NCBI GenBank assembly: GCA_035771175.1
Contig: CM069610.1
Location: 22,472,501-22,536,500 of the forward strand
Direction of reading: 5' to 3'
Source: Paratinospora sagittata
Taxonomy: Eukaryota; Streptophyta; Magnoliopsida; Ranunculales; Menispermaceae
DNA: 64,000 bases
In this document: one piece after another, positions 1 to 10,645 of the stretch
How positions within the stretch are numbered: position 1 is the first letter of the stretch
How the letters are laid out: every line of letters begins with the position of its first letter
Notes under the pieces: model-generated
Seen by the model: only the letters and a program-made list of their open reading frames with translations
The model's database searches: none
Told to the model about the DNA's origin: nothing
Position numbers and translations under genes: made by a program

Positions 1-139
1 ATTGAAATTTTGGTGTATTAAATGGATTGGACATTTAAAATACATGTGGTTAGTATGGGTAGTATGAGACCAACACATGTGAAGGTTGGTGCATGAAAGT
101 GGACAAGTGTCCCATGCCATCAAGGAAGTGCTAGAATGA

Positions 140-265
140 GTGGAGGGAATCAAGGAGAGAATCAAGGAGGAAAACAAGGAGAGAATCAAGGAGGAAAACA
201 AGGAGAGAATCAAGGAGGAAAACAAGGAGAGAATCAAGGAGAGAATCAAGGAGGGAATCAAGGAA
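140..265 (+). repeat. Purine-rich minisatellite in the 5' LTR
   Basis: A unit near 24 bp built on GAGAATCAAGGAGGAAAACA-like blocks repeats several times, almost without pyrimidines on this strand, and continues into GA-rich sequence to about 370. The open frame rich in Lys/Glu is a by-product of the repeat. The block arrangement differs from the partner LTR (7986-8113). Confidence 0.85.
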
Positions 266-1757
266 TTGCTAGAAAGAGGTGAGTGGAGAGAAAGGAAAGA
301 AGAAGAGAAAGAAAAGAAGAGAAAGGAAAGAAGAAGAGAAAGGAAAGAAGAAGAGAAGGAAAGAGAGAGTTGCAGGAGGAAGATCCCTGCGACGTTTCCA
401 TCAAAGAGATTAGATCTTTGGAATATACGGTCAGATTGAGCTCAAATTTTATCAGCACATTCGTAGCTTATGGTTCTTCATTCAGGTCGGTGGAGATCTT
501 GATCAGAGGTTTCGTCTAAGAGATCTAACCTCTCAAACGAAGCTGGTCGGAATTTCTGGGTTTCTCGTGCCGTTTCGGTCAAACTTACAGATCTCCTCAA
601 TCTACCGTTGGATGGATATAAAATTTGGGTATCTCGTTTATAACAGATATATCTGTATTCTGGACGGTGGAGATGTCTATACGTTGAGTATTTTGTGTGA
701 TATAGCCATCTGAGTTTGGATATTTGCAGCAGGAAAGGAGAAACTGTCTGATTAGATACTTGTTCATCAAAGATACATATCTTTTCGGTCCACCGTTGGA
801 TTGGGCTGATATTTGGACAGAAGGTTTGTTTCTTCACATACTTCAATATGTACGGTGAATTTTGTGATTATATATTTCTATTGGTAGATTAATACACCTG
901 AACAGAATAATACATGTGAAGAATTGGTAGGGTTGTGTTGTATTAGACCTACATTTAGAATATGAACTTAGACCTTTCCAAATAGCTTGCATGTCAACTA
1001 TGTTGACCTAGTTGCCATTGTTGATGAACCCATGATGCAAAATCAGTGATATACATGGCTGAACATGGTGACCTAGTGTAAATCGACAATAGGGCCTAAG
1101 TATGGAAAATTTCATATTTTAGGGCTTTTGATGCTTTTGGCCTAGAATCATTGAATTGATGCAACTTATGTTTAATTAAGCATGATTAGAGTTGATTATG
1201 CTACTGATTTGGTGGTTGTGACCATATCATGGGTTAGGCCTACTTGTGATCAAGTGACCCAATTTGGGCATGTTTATGCCTAAAGGAATTGAAAATCAGT
1301 ATTTTTGATTAATAGAATGGTTTATGTATGAGAACTATGCATTAGAGGCCTAAGTCATGTGATTTGAGTTGAATGATGGGATTAGATGAGATTTAGGCCT
1401 ATTGTTTATATGTGGACTGATTTAGGGTTGATGTGTAATGTCTATGTGATTGAGCATAGAAATTGATGTATGGTAGGATATTGATGAATGTTTCAGGATC
1501 TTGATTTGGGTTGATTCGGTTTGGTGATCGTGTGTGGTTAAGTACTCTCGCGAGGCTTGGTTGTGAGTAGACTTCACTTATGATTATATCATTTATGTCA
1601 TCATATCACTTATATATATTGTATGTTGAAAGCATGAATGTGTTCTAATGTTTTGAATGATGCATTGATTTGAGAAAACCTTATGACTTTGGTTGGACCC
1701 ATCTATCTGGCTAATAGGGAGACTTAACCTTGTTATAAGAGGGTTTTAAGAAAGGAA

Positions 1758-1922
1758 ATGATTGGGATCAACGGCACGGTGAAATAGACGTGTACTAGTA
1801 ACCCAAATAAAAATGATTGGGATCAACGGCACGGTGAAATAGACGTGTACTAGTAACCCAAATAAACATGATTGGGATCAACGGCACGGTGAAATAGACG
1901 TGTACTAGTAACCCAAGGCATG
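1758..1922 (+). repeat. Three 55-bp tandem repeats in the 5' LTR
   Basis: Repeats start at 1758, 1813 and 1868, each beginning ATGATTGGGATCAACGGCAC and ending near ACTAGTAACCCAA. The same array occurs at 9601, 9656 and 9711. Diverged LTRs of the family keep about two copies (31550-31660 forward, 46730-46825 reverse), so the array belongs to the family. Confidence 0.9.
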
Positions 1923-2638
1923 TGGAATGTGGATTCAAATTGATAAGCTTTTACTTGCATCGAACTTATTATAAATGCTTGATATCTATATGTTATGAGC
2001 TTTTAATCATGCTACACATTGACATGCATACATGGTTTTTATTGATGAGTATTGATAGCATATTTGAATTCTATTCACTGGGCATCGTTGGCTCACCCTC
2101 ATTTTCCTCTTTCAGGTCCTTCTGTCCCGAATAAGGGCAAAGGAGTAGTCATATCTTGAGGGCCTTGCCTGCGAGAGAATCCAAGGCCTCGATGTGAGTT
2201 GAGAGGCATTTTGATTGAATTGTGTTTAAATTATGAAGTACTATATTTTGGATTATGTAATTATAACACTTATCACATTGTAGTATGGGTGAGTTGGGAC
2301 TTGTTAGATAGACTATGTGGGCATATGACGGTTTTATTTGTACCCACAATTTTGGACTTTATGAGTATGTCAATTTTAATGGACTGTAGAGATTATGATT
2401 ATTATTTATGGTTAATTTTTTTATGGATTATCTCTTGTCTTGGATGATTAATACGGTGGGTAGTTTTGTTTAATACCTTTCGATATCATATTGTTGTTTG
2501 GGATAAGGGTTGTAGGGTCTCAACCACCTCACGGGAGTTGAGGAGTGGTCGGAGATGCCTACGCCGGGCGTCCCGCCCCGGCATTCCGCATGCCATTCCC
2601 TGCGGGGTTGGTGGTCCGGGGCGCGGGGTCGCCACAGT

Positions 2639-2650
2639 TGGTATCAGAGC
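2639..2650 (+). other. Primer-binding site, initiator-Met tRNA
   Basis: TGGTATCAGAGC begins 2 bp after the LTR end. It is the standard plant complement of the initiator-Met tRNA 3' end and primes minus-strand DNA synthesis. Confidence 0.9.
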
Positions 2651-2862
2651 CTGATTTTACTAGGTTTGGTTTATGTATTGGACTTAGATGACTTTGACCT
2701 AGGAATTGGGTGAGAGATTTAGGTGATTAAAAAGCTTAAAGGAACTAACTTAAAAGCCTTACTATCATATTTTCTGCGTGTATTATATGATATGGGTAGT
2801 TATGAGGCTTTGTTAATGTTTTAAATGTGTGATGGTTGCTCGTATTTCTACTTCTCAGTGTC

Positions 2863-5800
2863 ATGAGGAGGAGCGAGAGATTGGGACAGCCACGCACAGG
2901 GCCATCCGATGATGACCGGATAGGGAGGATGGAGGAGATCATTCAGGCACAGACTTCACAGATACAGGCCTTAGTGCAGCAGGTTGAGGCTATTGCTCGA
3001 CAGTCACCTCAAACAATACCTCAGGAGGCGGGCACTAGTGGGGCCGAGGCTAGTGGAGCTGCAGGGGCAGCAGGACCTCAAATGGCTGTACCTCAGCCTA
3101 TGCCTACACCTGCTCCTAATGTTGTGCAGAACCCCACTGATCGGCGGATCAGACTGCTAGAGAAGTTCATGAAGCTAAAGCCTAAGGAATTCACTGGTGG
3201 GGTTGACTTGAAGAAGGCCGAAGATTGGCTGAAGAATGTCGAGAAGATCAGTCGCTCCTTAGAGCTTGATGAGGAGTCTCAGGTTCTATGTGCTGCTCAC
3301 ACACTGGAGAGTGATGCAGAGGACTGGTGGCTTTCAGTGTTGGATACACAGGGGACAGTGAAGAGTTGGGACACCTTCAAACCGTTGTTCTTACAGGCTT
3401 ACGTTCCAGAGACTGAGAGACAGGCTAAGCAACTCGAGTTTTTGAATCTCGCACAGGGCACCATGTCAGTTAGGGAGTACGAGCTTAGATTTAGGCAGCT
3501 CGCAGTTTATGCTCCTGGGTTAGTTCAGACACCGAGTGATAAGATTATGAGGTTCTCTTTGAACCTAAGGCCAGCGATCCGACAGGCCTTGTCTGTAACG
3601 AAGATGACTGATTTTGCCACAGAGGTCCAGAGGGCCAAACAGTATGAGTTGGCTGAGCGGGTTGATGGTATGTCTACACAGGCAGCTCCGGGTGTACAGA
3701 CTTCGCAGGCAGAGTCCGGGGGACAGTTCCAAACTCCGTGGAATAGGGGTAAATGGGGAAATAAGAGAAAGTTTTATGGAGGAGCACATTCCGAGGGTGC
3801 TCAGAGTAAGGCATCCCAGGTTCAGACTGGTATGATGGCCTCACCAGTGGTTTCCTCTCCTGTCCCGATTCCTATTCAGGCACTGAGTGCACCGAGACCC
3901 CCATTCCCACAGACTGCTGGCCGGGGCAGAGGTAGAGGCCGAGGAAGTTATGTGAGGACATCTCAGACTGGGTCATTTGCGCCCAGGGCTCCATTCTTAT
4001 GTTTTCATTGTGGGCAGGCTGGGTATAGGAAGTTAGAGTGTCCAAATTTTCAGAGAGCTCAGGGATTTGTGCAGCAGTCCAGTGCCAGAGAGACAGCGAA
4101 GGCAGCTACTGAGCCAGACCCAACAGCATCCAGGACTTTGGTGGAAGGTACTCTTATTATTTGTGGTACTTCTATGCATGTATTATTTGATGCTGGTTCT
4201 ACATTATCATTCATATCTGGACGTATGGTAGATAGTTTGCATTTGGCTCCCATTAGGGCTAGTACATGGTTAGTGGTGAGTACTGTAGCTGGGGAAAGGA
4301 TCTACCCGAACATGATCTGTAGCCAGTGTGTGGTTCAGATTGGTGATGTTGAGATGCCTATTGACTTTCGAGTCCTAGAGTTTTTAGAGTTTGATGCAAT
4401 TCTAGGGATGGATTGGCTCGCGGCATATCATGCAGTTGTCGACTGTTTCGCAAAGAGAATCATTTTTCAAATCCCCGGACACCCAGTGTTTACACTACAG
4501 GGTAAAGCTTCAGACCAGACAGTCACAAGGGGTAGATTTGTGACTGATGGAGATAGGGAGATTTTGGCTGGGTTAGTGCCTGATGAGGAAGAGACTAGTG
4601 AGGTGATACTTGAGGATATTGCCATTGTTAGGGACTTTCAAGATGTGTTCCCTGCAGATCTTCCAGGATTACCACCGAAGCGAGAGATCGATTTCATTAT
4701 TGAACTAGTCCCTGGCACGAAGCCTATCTCCATGGCACCATATAGAATGGCGCCAGCCGAGTTGAAAGAGTGTCAAAAACAGCTCGAGGAGTTATTGGCT
4801 AAGGGCTTTATTTGCCCGAGCGTGTCACCCTGGGGAGCTCCAGTTCTTTTTGTGAAAAAGAAAGATGGGAGCTTGCGGTTATGCATCGACTATCGCCAAT
4901 TGAACAGGGTGACCATCAAGAACAAATATCCTCTCCCAAGGATTGATGACTTGTTTGATCAGTTGAGGGGAGCGAAATATTTTTCGAAGATTGATTTGCG
5001 CTCCGGGTATCATCAGCTGAGGATCAGGGAGGAAGATGTGCCTAAAACATCATTCAGAACCCGCTATGGACATTATGAGTTCCTTGTGATGCCATTTGGT
5101 GTGACTAATGCACCGGCGATGTTCATGGACCTGATGCAGAGGGTCTTTAGGCAGTATCTGGATAAGTTTGTCATCGTCTTCATTGATGACATATTGGTGT
5201 ATTCCAAGACTCAAGCTGAGCATGAAGAACACCTTAGAGTGACCTTGCAAACTCTGAGAGAGCATAGGCTATATGCAAAGCTGAGCAAGTGCGAGTTTTG
5301 GATCACCGAAGTGAAGTTCTTAGGTCATGTGGTGAGTTCTGAGGGGATTTCAGTTGATCCGTCTAAGGTTGAAGCCATTATCAGTTGGCCTAGGCCTACC
5401 ACAGTGACCGAGATCAGAAGCTTTCTTGGGTTAGCTAGTTACCATAGGAGATTCGTTCAGGGATTCTCCAAGATAGCTAGGCCTATGACTAGGCTCACCC
5501 AGAAAGATGTGTCCTTTGTATGGACCGAGGAGTGTGAGAATGCCTTTTTAGAGTTGAAGAAAAGATTGACATCTACGCCAGTGTTGATTTTGCCAGAGCC
5601 TGATCAGGAGTTAGTTATCTATACTGATGCCTCTCGTATCGGCTTGGGTTGCGTATTGATGCAGAAGGATAGGGTCATTGCTTATGCATCGAGGCAGTTG
5701 AAGGTGCATGAAAAAAACTACCCTGTTCATGACTTAGAATTGGCCGCAGTGGTTTTTGCTTTGAAGATTTGGAGGCATTATCTATATGGTGAGAGATTCA

Positions 5801-7532
5801 CTTTGTATTCTGACCATAAGAGCCTCAAGTACTTGTTCTCTCAGAAGGAATTGAACATGAGGCAGAGAAGGTGGTTAGAGCTCCTCAAAGACTATGATTT
5901 TAATTGGAATACCACCCAGGTAAAGCCAATGTAGTGGCTAATGCATTGAGCAGGAAGCGGGTAAAGACAGTTATGGTAGCACACCAGATGTCTCATGAGT
6001 GGAGACTACTTGAGGCGGCTACGGTTATGAGTATATGTGCTACCCCTTCAGATCAGATTGTGATATGTGCTCAAATGAGAGCTCAGCCTACACAAGTCCA
6101 GGAGGTAATTGACCAACAGAGACTTGACGTTGATTATGGGATATACAAGTCTTGGGCTGAGAGCAGTGATTTTACTGATTGGCACTTGTCATCTGATGGT
6201 GCCTTGAGATTTAAGGGACGTTTATGGGTTCCCGCGGATCCACGACTTAGACAGAGTGTTCTCCAAGAGGCTCACAGATCTCATTATGCTATTCATCCTG
6301 GCGGAACCAAGATGTATCATGATATGAAAAGAATGTATTGGTGGCCCGACATGAAGAGATAAATAGCTCAGTTCATTCAGAGGTGTGAGATCTGTCAAAG
6401 AGTCAAAGCTGAGCATCAGAGGCCTGGAGGGCAGATGCAACCGCTTGCCATTCCTGAGTGGAAATGGGAGCATGTCACTATGGACTTTGTTGTGGGATTA
6501 CCCAACACCCCGAGGAGACATAATGCTGTTTGGGTTATTATTGATCGCTTGACCAAGTCCGCTCACTTTCTACCGGTGAACACTAGGGATTCTATGGACA
6601 AGCTGAGCAGACTCTATATGCGGGAGATAGTCAGATTACATGGAGTGCCTGTTTCGATTGTGTCAGATAAGGATCCGAGGTTTACATCGGTATTCTGGCA
6701 GGGGCTGCAGAGGCAGCTCGGCACTAGACTAGATCTCAGTACCGCTTTTCACCCCCAGACGGATGGCCAGTCTGAGAGGTTGATATCGATTTTAGAGGAT
6801 ATGCTTCGAGCTTGTGTCCTTGAGTCCAGTGGTAACTGGGAGGAGTACATACATCTGTGTGAGTTCGCGTACAACAATAGCTATCAGTCCAGTATTGGCA
6901 TGGCTCTTTTTGAGGCATTGTATGGTCGACCCTGTAGATCTCCGATCTGTTGGACGGAGGTAGGGGATGTTGCGGTGATGGGACCAGAGTTTGTACATGA
7001 ACACACAGAGAAGATTAAGAGGATCAAGCATAATATAAAGGTAGCCCAAGACAGGCAGAAGAGTTACACTAATGCCAAGCGGAAGACCGTAGAGTTCGAG
7101 GTGGGTGACCAAGTTTTATTGAAGGTCTCACCTCAGAAGGGCCAAACTAGATTTGGGATAAAAGGCAAGCTCGCTCCGAGATTTATTGGGCCGTTCGAGG
7201 TTTTAGAACGAATTGGCCCCGTCGCTTACCAATTAGCCTTGCCACCTCAGTTAGCAGCAGTCCACAATGTCTTTCATGTGTCAATGCTGAGAGCGCACAA
7301 GAGTGATTTTAATCACGTCTTGGACTGGAGGAACATTGAACTGAGGCAGGATGGGACTTATGATGAGGAACCTATTCAGATACTTGACCGGAAGGTCCAG
7401 AGGTTACGTAATCGCGAGATTCCGATGGTTAAGGTGAGATGGCAGTTCCATGGCGAGGAACAGGTTACTTGGGAGCGTGAGGACTACATGATGGAGCACT
7501 TTGCCGAGTTCATGGGCTTAGGTAATTCTTAA
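2863..7532 (+). pseudogene. gag-pol polyprotein of the Tekay-like element, two inactivating lesions
   Basis: This encodes the capsid and replication polyprotein. In order: a retrotransposon gag region (about 3170-3660), a basic RGRGRG stretch, a zinc knuckle (4000-4041), protease (D-A-G at 4189-4197), reverse transcriptase with FIDD at 5179-5190, RNase H (TDAS near 5623), an integrase HHCC finger (about 6268-6400), an integrase core with Asp 6483, Asp 6666 and Glu 6774 (35 residues between the last two), and a chromodomain-like tail (about 7370-7520). I chose ATG 2863 because the frame's extension to 2836 lacks an ATG. Lesions: a one-base deletion near 5902 in RNase H and an in-frame TAA at 6360-6362 in the integrase finger. 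The zinc knuckle has Tyr where a sister copy has His. The protein cannot be made whole. Confidence 0.93.
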
Positions 7533-7561
7533 CCTTAAAACTTCGAGGACGAAGTTCATTC

Positions 7562-7570
7562 TAAGGTGGG
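7562..7570 (+). other. Polypurine tract before the 3' LTR
   Basis: TAAGGTGGG directly precedes the LTR start TGTGATG. The reversed element shows the same arrangement at 41119-41128. It primes plus-strand synthesis. Confidence 0.7.
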
Positions 7571-7711
7571 TGTGATGTGACGCCCCGAAAATTATTTCAT
7601 CTAGCCCATAACCCAATTGCATTTTTGCCCAAACTCTATGTGTTGTCTTGACATGTTTGGTGTTTGTTTGATGATTGTTTAATGTTTGTATAGTTGATGC
7701 TTGATAATGTA

Positions 7712-7719
7712 TATAAATA
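7712..7719 (+). promoter_or_regulatory. Candidate TATA box in the Tekay-like LTR
   Basis: TATAAATA lies about 140 bp into the LTR in AT-rich sequence. If used, U3 is short and the transcript leader would be over 2 kb. Position and consensus are the only evidence. Confidence 0.35.
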
Positions 7720-7985
7720 TATGTATCATAAATTTATATGAGTCATGTTAAATTAAAGTATAATGCATATGTTATGATTTATGCATGGGCTCATTAAACC
7801 ATGAATTGATATGGGTTAGGATTGATTGAATAAAAGGATAAATGAAATTGAAATTTTGGTGTATTAAATGGATTGGACATTTAAAATACATGTGGTTAGT
7901 ATGGGTAGTATGAGACCAACACATGTGAAGGTTGGTGCATGAAAGTGGACAAGTGTCCCATGCCATCAAGGAAGTGCTAGAATGA

Positions 7986-8113
7986 GTGGAGGGAATCAAG
8001 GAGGAAAACAAGGAGAGAATCAAGGAGGAAAACAAGGAGAGAATCAAGGAGAGAATCAAGGAGGAAAACAAGGAGAGAATCAAGGAGAGAATCAAGGAGG
8101 GAATCAAGGAATT
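7986..8113 (+). repeat. Purine-rich minisatellite in the 3' LTR
   Basis: Same repeat family as 140-265, with the GAGAATCAAGG and GGAAAACAAGG blocks in a different order and number. Confidence 0.85.
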
Positions 8114-9600
8114 GCTAGAAAGAGGTGAGTGGAGAGAAAGGAAAGAAGAAGAGAAAGAAAAGAAGAGAAAGGAAAGAAGAAGAGAAAGGAAAGAAGAAGA
8201 GAAGGAAGGAGAGAGTTGCAGGAGGAAGATCCCTGCGACATTTCCATCAAAGATTAGATCTTTGGAATATTTGGTCAGATTGAGCTCAAAATTTATCAGC
8301 ACATTCGTAGCTTATGTGTCTTCATTCTGGTCGGTGGAGATCTTGATCAGAGGTTTTGTCTAAGAGATCTAACCTCTCAAACGAAGCTGGTCGGAATTTC
8401 TGGGTTTCTCGTGCCGTTTCGGTCAAACTTATAGAGCTCCTCAATCTACCGTTGGATGGATATCAAATTTGGGTATGTCGTTTATAACAGATATTTCTGT
8501 ATTCTGGACGGTGGAGATGTCTATACATTGAGTATTTTGTGTGATATAGCCATCTGAGTTTGGATATTTGCAGCAGGAAAGGAGAAACTGTCTGATTAGA
8601 TACTTGTTCATCAAAGATACATATCTTTTCGGTCCACCGTTGGATTGGGCTGATATTTGGACAGAAGGTTTGTTTCTTCACATACTTCAATATGTACGGT
8701 GGATTTTGTGATTATATATTTCTATTGGTAGATTAATACACCTGAACAGAATAATACATGTGAAGAATTGGTAGGGTTGTTTGTATTAGACCTACATTTA
8801 GAATATGAACTTAGACCTTTCCAAATAGCTTGCATGTCAACTATGTTGACCTAGTTGCCATTGTTGATGAACCCATGATGCAAAATCAGTGATATACATG
8901 GCTGAACATGGTGACCTAGTGTAAATCGACAATAGGGCCTAAGTATGGAAAATTTCATATTTTAGGGCTTTTGATGCTTTTGGCCTAGAATCATTGAATT
9001 GATGCAACTTATGTTTAATTAAGCATGATTAGAGTTGATTATGCTACTGATTTGGTGGTTGTGACCATATCATGGGTTAGGCCTACTTGTGATCAAGTGA
9101 CCCAATTTGGGCATGTTTATGCCTAAAGGAATTGAAAATCAGTATTTTTGATTAATAGAATGGTTTATGTATGAGAACTATGCATTAGAGGCCTAAGTCA
9201 TGTGATTTGAGTTGAATGATGGGATTAGATGAGATTTAGGCCTATTGTTTATATGTGGACTGATTTAGGGTTGATGTGTAATGTCTATGTGATTGAGCAT
9301 AGAAATTGATGTATGGTAGGATATTGATGAATGTTTCAGGATCTTGATTTGGGTTGATTCGGTTTGGTGATCGTGTGTGGTTAAGTACTCTCGCGAGGCT
9401 TGGTTGTGAGTAGACTTCACTTATGATTATATCATTTATGTCATCATATCACTTATATATATTGTATGTTGAAAGCATGAATGTGTTCTAATGTTTTGAA
9501 TGATGCATTGATTTGAGAAAACCTTATGACTTTGGTTGGACCCATCTATCTGGCTAATAGGGGGACTTAACCTTGTTATAAGAGGGTTTTAAGAAAGGAA

Positions 9601-9767
9601 ATGATTGGGATCAACGGCACGGTGAAATAGACGTGTACTAGTAACCCAAATAAAAATGATTGGGATCAACGGCACGGTGAAATAGACGTGTACTAGTAAC
9701 CCAAATAAACATGATTGGGATCAACGGCACGGTGAAATAGACGTGTGTACTAGTAACCCAAGGCATG
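9601..9767 (+). repeat. Three 55-bp tandem repeats in the 3' LTR
   Basis: Units begin at 9601, 9656 and 9711. The third has an extra GT (GACGTGTGTAC) absent from the 5' LTR. Confidence 0.9.
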
Positions 9768-10481
9768 TGGAATGTGGATTCAAATTGATAAGCTTTTACT
9801 TGCATCGAACTTATTATAAATGCTTGATATCTATATGTTATGAGCTTTTAATCATGCTACACATTGACATGCATACATGGTTTTTATTGATGAGTATTGA
9901 TAGCATATTTGAATTCTATTCACTGGGCATCGTTGGCTCACCCTCATTTTCCTCTTTCAGGTCCTTCTGTCCCGAATAAGGGCAAAGGAGTAGTCATATC
10001 TTGAGGGCCTTGCCTGCGATAGAATCCAAGGCCTCGATGTGAGTTGAGAGGCATTTTGATTGAATTGTGTTTAAATTATGAAGTACTATATTTTGGATTA
10101 TGTAATTATAACACTTACCACATTGTAGTATGGGTGAGTTGGGACTTGTTAGATAGACTATGTGGGCATATGACGGTTTTATTTGTACCCACAATTTTGG
10201 ACTTTATGAGTATGCCAATTTTAATGGACTGTAGAGATTATGATTATTATTTATGGTTAATTTTTTTATGGATTATCTCTTGTCTTGGATGATTAATACG
10301 GTGGGTAGTTTTGTTTAATACCTTTTGATATCATATTGTTGTTTGGGATAAGGCTTGTAGGGTCTCAACCACCTCACGGGAGTTGAGGAGTGGTCGGAGA
10401 TGCCTACGCCGGGCGTCCCGCCCCGGCATTCCGCATGCCATTCCCTGCGGGGTTGGTGGTCCGGGGCGCGGGGTCGCCACA

Positions 10482-10631
10482 TACCTAATCTTAGTTTTCC
10501 AGTGGGAACAGTTTTCTCCCTTGAACAGTGGAGGTCGGTTGGTGGAGTTTCCTTCACCTGAAAGATAAGTACTTTTTCGTTTTGCCTGCCATACTCAATC
10601 AAAGATGGTTAGATGCTTTGACGGTTAACCT
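10482..10631 (-). pseudogene. N-terminal gag fragment of a reversed SIRE-like copia element
   Basis: Read on the minus strand, the sequence just inside the primer site encodes NRPPLFKGENCSHWKTKI, the conserved start of Ty1/copia gag (RPPLF-x-G-x-N-x-x-x-W-K). The frame is disturbed between its first ATG and this motif. The Tekay-like element inserted here, cutting off the rest. Its value is that it ties the adjacent long LTR to copia. Confidence 0.7.
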
Positions 10632-10645
10632 ACTATGATACCAAT

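Larger units (their letters stand above)
1..2636 (+). repeat. 5' LTR of the Tekay-like element (partial)
   Basis: It matches 7847-10481 almost base for base and ends in GTCGCCACA directly before the primer site. Inside are a purine-rich minisatellite (140-265), two ACCGTTGGAT motifs (604-613, 792-801), a three-copy 55-bp repeat (1758-1922) and a GC-rich end (2560-2636) with many CpG sites. ORFs found in it are by-products of repeats. No cellular gene is visible. Confidence 0.92.
1..10481 (+). mobile_element. Ty3/gypsy chromovirus (Tekay/Del-like), left edge cut by window
   Basis: The order is LTR, initiator-Met primer site, gag-protease-RT-RNase H-integrase, polypurine tract, LTR. The two LTRs are collinear: window base 1 matches base 7847, so about 276 bp of the 5' LTR lie outside. 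By eye I count roughly twenty single-base differences over 2.6 kb plus a few small indels, so the insertion is recent. The 5 bp after the 3' LTR (10482-10486, TACCT) would be one target-site copy; its partner is off the window. It sits inside a reversed SIRE-like copia element. Assignment to Tekay/Del rests on the long LTR, the primer site and the chromodomain-like tail, and is inference. Confidence 0.9.
7571..10481 (+). repeat. 3' LTR of the Tekay-like element (complete, about 2.9 kb)
   Basis: It starts TGTGATGTGACGCC after the polypurine tract and ends GTCGCCACA. Bases 7847-10481 pair with the 5' LTR. Internal repeats are listed separately. Partial or diverged copies lie at 30144-33814 (forward) and 40735-49736 (reverse). 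Confidence 0.92.

Noticed and set aside
140..439. Lys/Glu-rich repeat protein ORF (also 7986-8363)
   Set aside because: It is translation of a purine minisatellite in an LTR, begins at GTG, and differs between the two LTRs of one element.
7772..8302. Minus-strand Ser/Leu-rich 176-codon ORF
   Set aside because: It is the complement of the same purine-rich repeat; it has no domain and no counterpart in diverged LTRs.
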